Shown here piece by piece: positions 17,901 to 24,835 of a stretch of DNA of 38,839 nt. Each line of letters starts with the position of its first letter. The stretch's first letter is position 1. The notes beneath the pieces were generated by a model, which was not told the origin of the DNA, ran no database searches, and was given only the letters and a program-made list of their open reading frames with translations. The stretch comes from an uncultured Prevotellaceae bacterium. GTDB lineage: Bacteria > Bacteroidota > Bacteroidia > Bacteroidales > Bacteroidaceae. The translations under genes and the position numbers were made by a program. The stretch is taken from the NCBI GenBank assembly GCA_946407895.1, contig CAMJQA010000030.1:1-38839 (forward strand), given 5' to 3'.

Positions 17901-19915
17901 TGGATATCTACCGGCGAAGAATTGAGGTCGCTCACCTTATCCTTGGGCAGGCAGATAGGCATATAGATATCGGCCGTGCCGCCCGACATGAGGTCGTAGA
18001 TGCTTCCGGCACTCTTTGCCAGCGAATAGTAGTTAGCTATACCGTCAACCTTCTCGGCAATGGTCTTCTTGCCTCCCGAGGTTATCTTGTCGGCATAGGG
18101 CAAACCCTGACGGGCCAGCATATCCTCCAGCCCCAGGTCGGAGAAGATATTCTCCACAGCCTGATAGTTGGTCATCTTATCCTCGGCATACGACGAGGCC
18201 AGGCCGCCAATGGCGATATCATCCGTATTAATGCGCAGGGTGTCAAACTTCACGTGTACCATGGCGGTGCCAAGGGGCAACTCCCACTTAACGCGGCCCA
18301 GTCCCTTGAAGCCCTTCTGGGCATCGCCGCTCTCTATCTTGTCGATAGTGAGCTGGTATTCACCCAGGCCTACTTCCTTGCCAATGAAGTCCTCAGCCGT
18401 CTTGGTGGTTATATCAAAGTTTTCTATGACAACACTGTTCGAGCACTCGAAGAACTGGGGCGAGATGCGCTCCGACATTGTAAAGTCCATCACATTGATG
18501 GAGTCATTTACGAAGTTGATGGAATCCCCCTCAGCCAGATTGGTGCAGCTGGGCTTCACACGGACCACCACATAGTCCTTCAGGTTCACCTTATCCTTAA
18601 TATCGTCCCAGGGGATGGTGTGCTTGTTTTCCGTAACCGTCTCCGTGTAGATGGGTTCCGTGGCAAAGGCCTTGGCTGTGTCAGCCTCCTGCTTGCCGTT
18701 GTACAGCTGCACGGTATATGCCATCTCCAGGTCGTAGGGGTTCTCGCCCGTACCGCTTATGTACCATGCAGGATCCCATGTCAGATATATGTCGGCCTCT
18801 TTATATAGGCGCCGCACGTCACCTTCCTCGAAATGCGGAGAGATGATGGTGGGGTTGCGGAAGGCATAGAGCGTATCGCCGCCGCTGGCTCCACCTGCAC
18901 CTACCATCGCCAGGTCGAAGTCGAAGTCATCGCCCTTCTTTTCATCGTCCTCATCATCTTCGTTCTTGCTCTTATCCACAAGCCGGAACACGCGTAAGGG
19001 GCTCTTGCCGCCGTTCGTCATATTGACGTAGTTGGTGGCACTGGCACCCGACTGCACGGCTGTCACCTGTGCCACGTAGGCCTTGCCGACCTCGAACTTC
19101 GTCTTCAGCGTGATATTATCCAGGATGAGAATGGGTGCCAACAGGTCGGAGCTCTGATAGACAACAGGGTTATTGTCCATAGCCACATCGGGCTGCTGAT
19201 GAAGTTCCTCCATCAGTTCCACGATACGCAGGGTATAGGTATAGGCAAAGGCCAGGGGGTTGCAGGTCACCACCGGCTGTGTCCAGGTGAACTGCGGGTT
19301 ATTTACATCCACCTCGGCCATCGTCAGGTCATTCAGTCCCAGCCCGATGAAGGGGGTCAGGAAGGTGGGTGCCGATGCGTTGTAGCACACCTGGAAGGTA
19401 TTCCTTCCGCTCATGGGATGGCTGCATGCCACGGGTTCGGCATACTTGGGCATTTTCCACTGGTAGGCCTGGAACCGCACTTCATAGGTGCCCTCGGGCA
19501 GCAGGCCGAACGAACCGTTCTGGTAACCGTCCATCAGGCCGTCGGGAATCTGCATGGCCGATGCCGGGATGTGGTTGAACAGGTTCATCATGTCCACCGT
19601 AGTCAGGTTGTAGCTTCCTCCGGCGGGGATTATGAAGGGTGCATTTGGCTGGTATTGAGGCGGTGTTGCGATGCTAAGTCCGTCGTTAGGACTAAGATGT
19701 TCCAGTTGCAGGCCCAGATAGACGTACTGGTCCTCACTGCTGGTATTTGAAATACTGACATTGAAGAACTTACCGGGGTCGGTCAGATAGAGCAGAATCT
19801 GCGGGGGCAGTATCTGCTGCGTGGTAGTCACCGTGATGGACACTTCCTGGGCCATGATGCGCATCGCACTCATCATTACCGTCAGAAGAACCAGCAAAGT
19901 CTTATATCTTCTCAT
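8912..19915 (-). CDS. Giant secreted protein (3667 aa), multidomain, with a coiled-coil-like C-terminal third
   Basis: The longest gene of the window, about 400 kDa. It begins with a signal peptide (MRRYKTLLVLLTVMMSAMRI, then MAQ). Residues about 20-470 contain Ig/FnIII-like modules, e.g. NPQFTWTQPVVTCNPLAFAY, then YTLRIVELMEE, ending KFEVGKAYVAQVTAV. Residues about 500-1750 are a long strand-rich region with many glycine-containing segments such as IGGKIELGPCAITKLGGGFY and LLKGKLEAILGFDVSVVHYK, suggesting an extended beta structure. Residues 1750-2450 hold further FnIII-like and Trp/Tyr-rich parts. From about 2500 to the end the composition turns Ala/Lys/Glu/Gln-rich and helical (KALKRLPTKEEVKQNIENAK and similar), probably long coiled coils. 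No type IX C-terminal domain is visible (end: NRSLGSKVIRR). It resembles, from memory only, the very large Bacteroidota proteins encoded after a barrel protein. Likely exported and held by the barrel encoded 34 bp upstream (inference). Confidence 0.85.
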   Translation of the reverse strand: MRRYKTLLVLLTVMMSAMRIMAQEVSITVTTTQQILPPQILLYLTDPGKFFNVSISNTSSEDQYVYLGLQLEHLSPNDGLSIATPPQYQPNAPFIIPAGGSYNLTTVDMMNLFNHIPASAMQIPDGLMDGYQNGSFGLLPEGTYEVRFQAYQWKMPKYAEPVACSHPMSGRNTFQVCYNASAPTFLTPFIGLGLNDLTMAEVDVNNPQFTWTQPVVTCNPLAFAYTYTLRIVELMEELHQQPDVAMDNNPVVYQSSDLLAPILILDNITLKTKFEVGKAYVAQVTAVQSGASATNYVNMTNGGKSPLRVFRLVDKSKNEDDEDDEKKGDDFDFDLAMVGAGGASGGDTLYAFRNPTIISPHFEEGDVRRLYKEADIYLTWDPAWYISGTGENPYDLEMAYTVQLYNGKQEADTAKAFATEPIYTETVTENKHTIPWDDIKDKVNLKDYVVVRVKPSCTNLAEGDSINFVNDSINVMDFTMSERISPQFFECSNSVVIENFDITTKTAEDFIGKEVGLGEYQLTIDKIESGDAQKGFKGLGRVKWELPLGTAMVHVKFDTLRINTDDIAIGGLASSYAEDKMTNYQAVENIFSDLGLEDMLARQGLPYADKITSGGKKTIAEKVDGIANYYSLAKSAGSIYDLMSGGTADIYMPICLPKDKVSDLNSSPVDIQITTMKFAPTWATMDLIGEFTMPGSECLASDLLVFGAPRLCISPNHLIPEAGTMALLGNFTVKDPSTDFECTFNAPHDLLKPNDGCYVAWKGYKFEVMGVDIDMKVPNLKKYDEEADKLTDEVPNLKMVGQIASWDDFKIENVTMDAFESEDLPGFTFKASNISYDHSLNSNTAAMSSFKFPEEYDKQEGVGEDEFSEHGLNGWEGLYIGEISVAMPKGISGTDGRLKIAGKNMLFDRSGVTLDADLEELIGAKVGDFSFEINRVGLTFIQDNFDNCHIDGKLSVPLLKSEKGEAAEIGLNCQIRKQIDEKGKKGDEFVYVFNTKSLTGDYVLDVFLAKLVLDDKLTYMVVEAEPEKTSADESKLKTRCELLMGGLIEIGGKETIEQWGKDKVGYKLSLPDIHFVGMRLANCKAWKSKYTDIQVDIDQERKKQKSEAMGGLFLEGKEMHNGKKDDGSDATFFFHTGSWSLASYKKQLGPFEFSLEDYNIKKNFSGSNLSLGLEVTGKVALVKGIDIAGEVSLDINGKMTNIGTDLSKISGEFDGVKLKTIGVDASFCGMTVKGSVEFTDKGDNPDVGKGFAAALDITLPGELFTVHGDGGYFDYDNNGEQYSWGWVHLSIGGKIELGPCAITKLGGGFYMNCSRNPAGDKEKPKNVAGLVGIFMELGMATPDGETLKGELTLNVVYNRKRKCLSNFTMTGNVKAVGGIINSKMTLVYENSEKDRYLQINITTDASLSSESMAGALDSFGANLGTIKEQMQQLAGDKFQEIVTDCKQGLSSKIGAKANDADADKDPDEISTPEESAANVAAKSQTSKQGGLPKMGATISLDVKITWRAGGTNYAKPKWHVYLGEPAEDKRCTLTLIDFDSGIVDCHVGANAYVCVGNELPNNGELPPLPDKIAKFLDGSKHGDFQSDNAAQAQSARQMALQGFNGDISGGVMMGAMAYGDITINLGLLKGKLEAILGFDVSVVHYKNGICVNLGKIPGYRGWYGKGQLYAYLYFLLAVHFNLGFVTYDIDLASAEIGGVLKMGGPSPNYFQGKARAKIRLLGGLFTCDKSFEFDCGQYCQLFKGNPLDDFILFDDCTLGDTIRTKGWTEDKNKTASVSADMQPKVKKNVSTPQYVNSVAPLTEHFRLLDENELERIAGQFGEGSEEWERSKMQAKRTFIFRDFGEVWLYEYDKPSDYTQPAYTPSESATFESKKGAAMQWCGAKRMYTIPLEKGGGKSRHYINLGELRKNLKAGKFYRLVAAGYAKEIQKGVEEDPYTYYNNGKNKGNIAWVKATEYYFQTEKENIVNDKAPLQDYVAIAYPSHYNQLRSPESDTDKATGAVKHIKAYLGDVQAPTIALTEDIRSKAFRNGKLYWRLLSPMGKQLDIVENAWVTGTPLQNGNIQTINMEPKRKLNAQAGEKYILQLDYYTREYLATDEFNPNDKKWQTMDTTLVKLYVETLASDKNWGTGPGITIGNGLKSCTYDQPFIAQKMTQAIIKRPYSGSKMDAQILDTYEYTKCPFTFTSYMSNYAFPAGWEITERGFFGIEVTTSESLLFQDPGKGGKYEGKYTEGETYRSHRGFDDVKNTVIYTIPATYSQLSNGKIGYQYPIQYPLSKYWHENGYGDWDYVHDVDDRITYYQPTSSPNEYKRVAPVFDSIKRFYSRTFNMNRAIHYIAQVVDAEQQKWTYLKDNNASRHAALQKKKEMLRDWYANHRGTYIREDAEYVHAVDEDHSFFVPAYQFPVLWSICAAETIGMAYKGMSNSNDRSAYEGYVWSRLTGWEWYEGYKAKWWHWEGSLWTKNAQWTFREKPAQEWKDFDLDGAKKLFKEAYLTAYRVNSYDINSGHYWVVNNLLNGRGYFNMSVDNPVTDKPFAGVTSEHYGNTSGTSVGTTQGGNVTGIDTSVSTSSLSTSQMEKYMKLIVAMHDSCAFIYKLRSPYWSRYEKWADKLAKAALNAEKTAINAVTFYANCEDSVRYRPNITHYRTQVKDYIDETKKWRDSVNHAMNWLSPKATFVSPKYRSIEAIVKNLNYYMDTYITPQSDPNNTQYQRYRSMQDEANSWNTKLSAWRDSIYSSRWKEGGYSKVHVDKAEWARKEIWKMKPENKNAARKASLDASVCRNMAEGNILEKCNNAYDKAEAALDDAKKKCGVVDQLWDIKNDYTLKPTTVRIVKTPDGKTMILTTSDTSTPHQTRPAMDPSMGVDATNITSTPVGGTNVMGTAAGNLLTVGTPIVVSKPGTSKKAALKVLKTEMAAAKVAVKAEKKLAKNSIKATEKENRTGGMTMAGAISTGETAQSASLKLGVPVASLSKADRGRIRQITDANANYVAALNKNITNLKQYISDQQAVISDLETVDNSLQILKANDKILEGYVNKINREDGYLQIVKDNFNDQCAYYKNTNSYLNVVQRKDESVKAMQSNINKALKRLPTKEEVKQNIENAKRKLDQAEGRDTLTADRLMGRVDSLLAVVQNRLSKFETEDMRRSGYDKLQGIYSKIVRAKKDYMKGDLTKIPICINGREEYQDALARYQEYYTELSHVPSFIQTAAEPVWEDFHSAGFDDKHETVQKARKLWTDENRYDEAVNSLNQVKAWFNEMEAHHTKGEDNVEGIYSQAKQDQENPSVELKTKAVRFALDKLSGMKYRSQLFVSMWQTLNSETSNSIRSFETRKKNALQEWSNYEALMPNIQTPSYEYAAALKRCSDACVNAENVAGELQRFYEFHGWPQRVQEASNLISEAQSYIDMISGDNSSVPSYQALYNSAKAMAEDVTKPCQQVIDAAKALVQTYQQTLPDFYAKEIGPLKAKVEEAQAYLDKNGKPKLNPEITIPGYLNSLTQQQAKAAADAVKVNKLYRTNTTDFESFMTARNRMNTYWSNYMQLHKQGASVSSQRTALNNCTAQAQIMIDLAPKITGAYTEVADITEAEISSLTYANAELSYIRENAQVNPQAYTKATRLVDQIRTSVQSLSTKKPTMQTRAQNVRKYVPEATQMKTQAAKENRSLGSKVIRR

Positions 19916-19948
19916 ATCGCGTATCTCTAAATATGTCTTTTCCTAATA

Positions 19949-21715
19949 CTATCCTTTCAAAGCCTTGTCCATCTTAGCCTGCACCTCCTTGGCACGCCGC
20001 TCGGCTTCCTCCTGCTTGTGCTTCTTGCTCTTGATGGTGAGCAGGGTGAAGGTGTAAGCATAGTTCAGGCTCAGCGAGATATCCTTCATGTTCAGGTTGC
20101 TGCGCGTCTTGGTGAGGTTCACGTCGCCAAACTTGTTGAACGAGCCCGAAGCACCGAACACATGCACCTTGGCCAAGGTATAGCCAACGCTGAAGTTACA
20201 GCCTACCGAGAGGTTCTTCGACTGCTTGCGCACCTCGTTGTAGGCCATGGAGCCGGTAAACGACACCTTGAGGTTCTTCTCCTGCAGGAAGGAACGGGTG
20301 GCCGTCAGGCTGGCCACGTCGCTGGAGTACCTCTTCTGGTAGCCACGGCTCTGCTGGTGGCTGAACGAGAAGGCGAAGTTCACCTCCCAGGGATGAACAT
20401 TTGCACCGTATGAGGCACCAAGGGCCGTAGTACGCACGTCCGACTCGCCCGTAGCGAAGCGGTTCAGGTCGCGGTTCCCGGTTATATTGACCGAGAGGCT
20501 GGCACTGTGCCCAATCAGTTTGGTGTCGTAGCTATAGGAGGGCGTGAAGCTGAAGCTGTTCATCACACGCCTCACCTCTGTGGTGTCGTTCACCTTCATC
20601 TTACCGTCGCGCTGGCTCTGCAGGTATCCGTTGTATCCGGCAGCCAGGTTCACGTGCTTACCTACGCGCATCGAGGCATTGGCGTTGTAAATGAAGCCCT
20701 GTGTGGTGTACAGCTGTTCCTTCGTCAGGTTGTCGGCCTGTCCGTTGAAGGTAGCCGAGAGAGAGAGTTTCTTGAAGAGGGAGCCGCTGGTGCTGATGCC
20801 CAACGACTGGTAGTTGTTGCTCATGTACTGGTTGCCCAGCGAAGTATAGTCGGGCTGGATGAACTTATAGGTCAGGCTCGTATTGAAGCCCTTGAGCGTC
20901 AGGTTCATGTTGGCATCGCCCGCAAAGCGCATCAGGGTGGAGTAACGCACGTCGAACACCTTGTCAAACGCGGTCTCGGTGGGCACCTTCTCCGTTCGGG
21001 TATCGGTGCTGAAGACGCTGGTTGCCGCATTGGCGGTGAAGTTCATCCATTTGAAGGGGGTTACGCATCCCTTGAAACCCAGCACTACGTTATCGTGCGG
21101 CGACACCTTGGTAAACCACCGCTCGTCGAGGGAGTTCAGGCAGTCGAAGGCATAGAGCAGATACATGTCAATGTAGTTCTTTCCTGTGCCATAGCCGGCC
21201 TTCACGCCCCAGCCCACGCGCCTGTATTGCGGCGAACGGGCAAGCGGGTCGGTGGGGTCGTCGTTGATGGCCTTGCGCAGGCGTCCGTAGAACGCACCTC
21301 CGCGCCACCGCTTCTTGTCATTATACTCAAATCCTATTCCCGTGAACGACATGTTCATCACGTAGCTGCTCATCGCCATAGAGTTCTCACCGAAATAACC
21401 GGTCCAGTACTTATAGGTGGGATGCAGCGAGAAGGAAAGGAGGGGGTAGTTGAACTGGAAGTTGTTATTCACATAGTAGAGCGAGAAGGGCATGGCAAAG
21501 CCATAGACGTTGATGTTCAGGTTGGCATAGATGGTGCTGTTCAGCGGTGAGGCATAATCCTTGCCGCTGGTGTAGCGATACGTGTTTTTCGTACCCACCG
21601 CACCGGTTATGACCAGCGGGTCAGCATTCTTAATCTGCTCAATGTTCTGCGCCGCCAGTTGGCATGGCAACAGGGCCACGAACATCAGTACGCAAATGGC
21701 TTTACTCGCTCTCAT
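19949..21715 (-). CDS. Outer-membrane beta-barrel protein, first gene of the surface operon
   Basis: This 588-aa protein has a signal peptide (MRASKAICVLMFVALLPCQL, then AAQ). The mature start 'DPLVITGAVGTKNTYRY' and the phrases YANLNINVYGFAMPFSLYYV, NNFQFNYPLLSFSLHPTYKY and FTGIGFEYNDKKRWRGGAFY, then GRLRKAI, match a Bacteroidota outer-membrane family that I know only as 'hypothetical' barrels. The rest alternates short strands and turns (e.g. LKKLSLSATFNGQADNL, ASLSVNITGNRDLNR, KNLSVGCNFSVGYTLAKVHV), fitting a barrel of many strands. The last 25 residues are a charged helix (KSKKHKQEEAERRAKEVQAK) that would face the periplasm. It is followed after 33 bp by the 3667-aa gene, whose product it may export or anchor (inference). 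The gene has its own leader with an AT-dinucleotide run. Confidence 0.82.
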   Translation of the reverse strand: MRASKAICVLMFVALLPCQLAAQNIEQIKNADPLVITGAVGTKNTYRYTSGKDYASPLNSTIYANLNINVYGFAMPFSLYYVNNNFQFNYPLLSFSLHPTYKYWTGYFGENSMAMSSYVMNMSFTGIGFEYNDKKRWRGGAFYGRLRKAINDDPTDPLARSPQYRRVGWGVKAGYGTGKNYIDMYLLYAFDCLNSLDERWFTKVSPHDNVVLGFKGCVTPFKWMNFTANAATSVFSTDTRTEKVPTETAFDKVFDVRYSTLMRFAGDANMNLTLKGFNTSLTYKFIQPDYTSLGNQYMSNNYQSLGISTSGSLFKKLSLSATFNGQADNLTKEQLYTTQGFIYNANASMRVGKHVNLAAGYNGYLQSQRDGKMKVNDTTEVRRVMNSFSFTPSYSYDTKLIGHSASLSVNITGNRDLNRFATGESDVRTTALGASYGANVHPWEVNFAFSFSHQQSRGYQKRYSSDVASLTATRSFLQEKNLKVSFTGSMAYNEVRKQSKNLSVGCNFSVGYTLAKVHVFGASGSFNKFGDVNLTKTRSNLNMKDISLSLNYAYTFTLLTIKSKKHKQEEAERRAKEVQAKMDKALKG

Positions 21716-21745
21716 GCTTTACCTTTCGCCTTCGTTACTATTATA

Positions 21746-21762
21746 ATATATATATATATATA
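21746..21762. repeat. AT dinucleotide run in the leader/promoter of the barrel operon
   Basis: Seventeen bases of alternating A and T (8.5 units) lie 31-47 bp before the ATG at 21715. Runs of this kind slip during replication and can change promoter spacing. Confidence 0.7.
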
Positions 21763-21782
21763 ATGTAAGGGAAAACTGAACT

Positions 21783-21817
21783 TGAACCGCCTTGCCCTCA
21801 GTGGGCAGGGCAGTTCA
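21783..21817 (-). terminator. Hairpin terminator after the 892-aa secreted protein gene
   Basis: TGAACCGCCTTGCCC (21783-21797) faces GGGCAGGGCAGTTCA (21803-21817) across a 5-nt loop TCAGT; 13 of 15 positions pair. It lies 26 bp beyond the stop at 21843 and before the barrel operon, so it probably separates the two units. The T-run after it on the - strand is modest. Confidence 0.6.
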
Positions 21818-21842
21818 AACACAGTCTTATTCTCAGAGTTGT

Positions 21843-24521
21843 TTACTTAACCAGCACTTTCTTGCCGTTCACGATGTAGATGCCCTTCTGCATCTTCTCC
21901 ACGCGGCGGCCAGACAGGTCGTAGATATTGTCGTCCGTGCTCTGCTGTGCATCGGCCATCGTTTCCATAATGCCCGTCACAGCTGCACCGCTGAGCACTA
22001 CAGGTGCCGACAGTGTGCCCTGGCGCAGGGCATATTTCAGGGTGCTGTCCAGATTGATGACCTCGCCGGTGGCATTGTTGGCCAGTTTGAAGGTCATCTG
22101 CTCGCCCGACTTACCTACGGCGCTGATGAACATGATGTTGTCCTTCACCACACGTCCGCGGCCACGGCATTCGTCATTCACGAACACACCGACGGTGTAG
22201 TCCTCGGGATTCTCCAGTCCATCCACAATGGCTACCATTGCCATATTGTCGGCATAGGCATGGGGGTCATAGGCGAAGACTTCCTCGCCCAGGTCACGGC
22301 TCATGCGTGCATCGCGTGACTTCACGGGGGCAGACGTTTCAGCCAAGGGTTCCAGCCCAGTGTTATAATAGATGGTCTTTGCGACATCATCAGTACTGTA
22401 GTAAACCAGTCCCTTGCCTTCTCCCAAAACGAAGCCATCGCCCGCAGTCCAAGCAGAACCGTCGTATTGAGCAAAGCCGTCCTGCGTGATAATCATATCG
22501 CCGTTGGCAGGAGCAAAGGATGACAAGAAGTTTTCAAGTTCAGAGGCGGGAATGTCAAACTCGAAGGGGTTGTTCATCCAGTTGTAACCCTTGCCAATAC
22601 TCTTTGACGTTACCTGCTGCGAAATAAGGGCGCTGTTATTACCCCACTGGAATGAAGTGGCCTTATTAGTCTTTACCTTATACATACCACCGTCTGGTGT
22701 CAGGTTGATCAAGTCGCCAACGTAGCCATAAGTTGGGTCATTATAAATTAATTCCCGCTGAGAACGCGCCTCAATAATATCGTTCTGGGTAAACGTATTC
22801 AATATAGTAGAACCATTATCCGACGTATTGGTCACGGAAATCCAGTTCCAACCATTGGCCAGCTGCTGCTCCAGGCTGATATTGATGGTGCCGCCCAAAC
22901 GGCCGCCATCAACAGTCAACAATTCGTTACCGTCATACTTCACCGTGAAAGAGATATCCGTACCTGTGAACAGAGGCAGGATGGTGAATACGTAGGCATC
23001 GGCATTCTCTCCATCCTTGCCCGCAGCCACAGAGGCCTGCTCGGCGTATGGGAAGGTAGCCCAATCGGTAACATAGCGGCTATCGAAGGTAATAGTGAGC
23101 TTCGAGGCATCGAAGGGCTCATTGTTCGGATTTGACACATAGACGTATGCAGGGCTGGCGGTGCTGGCACTGCCGTTCTTCACGAAGTCCGTCTCGCCAC
23201 TGGCTACAGTCACAATCAGATGACTTTGGATGTTCAGCGTTACGTCTATATAGGGATTGAACACAGCAGTTGCCGAGGGGGTCAGTCCGTTCGTCAGGGT
23301 GACACGAGCAGTCACCGTACCGGCCTTCAGGGCCAGGTGTGTCTGCGGATCCACAAAGCCTTCCTCGCCAAAGGTAATCTCCACATCCTGCTTCATGTAT
23401 TCCATGTCATAGCCAGGCAGATAGGTCAACGTGGTGTCGGCAATAAGTGCATCGTACACATTCTCGTTGACACCGATGTTGAGGGTTGCGTTCTTGGCAG
23501 CAATCTGTGTGGGACGTTCCCAGACGGTGACGGCAATGGTGGCAGGCGTCATGGACTGCGTTTTATCTTCTGTAGGCCTTAGCGTGACGGTATATGCACC
23601 TCCCTTTGTAAACAGGCTATCTACCTCGTTGTACTGGCCATTATCGTTAGGACTCACAAATACATCGTAACTTTTATTAGTTGCATCTTCGGGAGTAATT
23701 GTGACCTTGCCGTTCAGGAACTGATCAAATCTGTCATAAGTGAAGAGTTCAGCCGACTCCACACTGCACGAGATGCCTTCCACTGGAACTGGGGCTGCCA
23801 CAGCTTCAATTCTGACACGGGCTGTAGGAAGCTGTGTTCTATTATAGGTAACCGTCAGACCGGCAACAACTTGAGTTCCCAACGTGTTTACCGTAGCAGT
23901 GGTTCCGCTCACGCTAATAGCATCGGCATTGTCCGAAGTCCAGGCATAGCTCACACCCGTACCGTTTACTACAGAACTCTCTGGTGTTGGCGATGGCGTA
24001 TAGCCATTGTCGCCATATAAAAATTGTATATAGCTGGAGAGGTCTTCTGTCCAAGGCAGTGGGTTCTGCGACACACGCTTACTGATGGTGATAAGATCCT
24101 GGGTAAATTTTACGCCTGTCACCACATCCAAATTCAGCGTAATGTTTGGAACAGTAGAATAATCTGCCGGGAATGTGGTCTGAGTGGTAAACGAATACTC
24201 CACATTATCGTAAAAGGCACGGAATGTAACAGTCTTTCCAGCATCTGTTCCAGTATTACTCCACGCTTGGAGTTGATAATAGTTAGGAGTATTATTTACA
24301 CCAGGGGCGGGGGCTGTAGCTTCGCCACGGCACTCGTCGTTTACGAAAACTGCCAACTTCAAACCGCTGGTAGTTACCGCACCATTCACGTTGACCGTCA
24401 CATTGAATGGAATTCGATCCGGATAAGCCGTACCTTGACCCGTCGTTTCGGGTACTGTCCAACTCTGCGCCATTGCCGTTACTGGTAACAGCAGCGCAAG
24501 GATTAGTAATAATTTCTTCAT
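21843..24521 (-). CDS. Secreted protein with type IX secretion-like C-terminal domain
   Basis: From the ATG at 24521 (another lies three codons upstream) this is an 892-aa protein with a classical signal peptide (MKKLLLILALLLPVTAMAQS). The end, NIYDLSGRRVEKMQ then KGIYIVNGKKVLVK, is the pattern of type A C-terminal sorting domains ('DLsGRrV....kGiYivngkKvlvk'), which direct export by the type IX system and surface attachment. The middle has Ig-like segments (GTQVVAGLTVTYNRTQLPTA; PVEGISCSVESAEL). Two related modules near residues 560 and 645 carry NGWNWISVTN and KGYNWMNNPF, seen in many Bacteroidota secreted proteins. The phrase VFVNDECRG occurs twice, near residues 58 and 779, so the first and last modules are related. 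It has its own promoter and terminator, and its upstream region is the repeat island. Confidence 0.87.
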   Translation of the reverse strand: MKKLLLILALLLPVTAMAQSWTVPETTGQGTAYPDRIPFNVTVNVNGAVTTSGLKLAVFVNDECRGEATAPAPGVNNTPNYYQLQAWSNTGTDAGKTVTFRAFYDNVEYSFTTQTTFPADYSTVPNITLNLDVVTGVKFTQDLITISKRVSQNPLPWTEDLSSYIQFLYGDNGYTPSPTPESSVVNGTGVSYAWTSDNADAISVSGTTATVNTLGTQVVAGLTVTYNRTQLPTARVRIEAVAAPVPVEGISCSVESAELFTYDRFDQFLNGKVTITPEDATNKSYDVFVSPNDNGQYNEVDSLFTKGGAYTVTLRPTEDKTQSMTPATIAVTVWERPTQIAAKNATLNIGVNENVYDALIADTTLTYLPGYDMEYMKQDVEITFGEEGFVDPQTHLALKAGTVTARVTLTNGLTPSATAVFNPYIDVTLNIQSHLIVTVASGETDFVKNGSASTASPAYVYVSNPNNEPFDASKLTITFDSRYVTDWATFPYAEQASVAAGKDGENADAYVFTILPLFTGTDISFTVKYDGNELLTVDGGRLGGTINISLEQQLANGWNWISVTNTSDNGSTILNTFTQNDIIEARSQRELIYNDPTYGYVGDLINLTPDGGMYKVKTNKATSFQWGNNSALISQQVTSKSIGKGYNWMNNPFEFDIPASELENFLSSFAPANGDMIITQDGFAQYDGSAWTAGDGFVLGEGKGLVYYSTDDVAKTIYYNTGLEPLAETSAPVKSRDARMSRDLGEEVFAYDPHAYADNMAMVAIVDGLENPEDYTVGVFVNDECRGRGRVVKDNIMFISAVGKSGEQMTFKLANNATGEVINLDSTLKYALRQGTLSAPVVLSGAAVTGIMETMADAQQSTDDNIYDLSGRRVEKMQKGIYIVNGKKVLVK

Positions 24522-24597
24522 GTTAGCCATAATAATACGTATTTTTATGATTTTTACTTTCTTTAATTATCTCTCTTTTTCTTTATTGCATACTTCG

Positions 24598-24629
24598 CGA
24601 ACATAATATTCTTGGTGCAAAAATACAAA
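24598..24629 (-). promoter_or_regulatory. Housekeeping-type Bacteroidota promoter of the 892-aa secreted protein gene
   Basis: On the - strand TTTG (24629-24626), 20 bp, TATGTTCG (24605-24598). This fits the known Bacteroidota consensus TTTG, 19-21 bp, TAnnTTTG with one mismatch, and leaves a leader of about 70 nt to the ATG at 24521. Confidence 0.6.
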
Positions 24630-24758
24630 ATAATATTGAAACATATTAATCATTTTAAGGAAAAAATACATTTTCATGTTCCCCAACATAAAAAAAAACG
24701 AAAACACGACAATTATCTCCCACGTCAAAGCAAAAAAGTCCTATTTTATGCCATCACA
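24630..24758. other. AT-rich upstream region without a gene
   Basis: A-rich sequence upstream of the promoter. Short open frames on the + strand here have no recognisable start context, composition or family and are not called. Confidence 0.5.
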
Positions 24759-24818
24759 TTTTGGCTCGAGCCAAAACGCGAATTGGCTCGAGCCATTTGC
24801 CGATTTGGCTCGAGCCAA
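24759..24818. repeat. Palindrome array 1: three TTGGCTCGAGCCAA sites at 22-bp pitch
   Basis: Sites start at 24761, 24783 and 24805, exactly 22 bp apart, each a 14-bp palindrome with an 8-bp unrelated spacer. The first is part of an 18-bp perfect palindrome (24759-24776). The second has one mismatch (CCAT). They lie about 130 bp upstream of the promoter of the 892-aa gene. Possible operator array or mobile palindrome cluster. Confidence 0.8.
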
Positions 24819-24835
24819 GCAATTGAAGGCCTCAA

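Noticed and set aside
16475..18808. 777-codon open frame on the + strand
   Set aside because: It is antisense to the 3667-aa gene, with no recognisable domain or signal; the - strand frame has clear signal peptide and operon context.
19049..19060. GACTGCACGG as another copy of the sigma motif
   Set aside because: It lies within coding sequence and lacks the AAAA extension and the second block.
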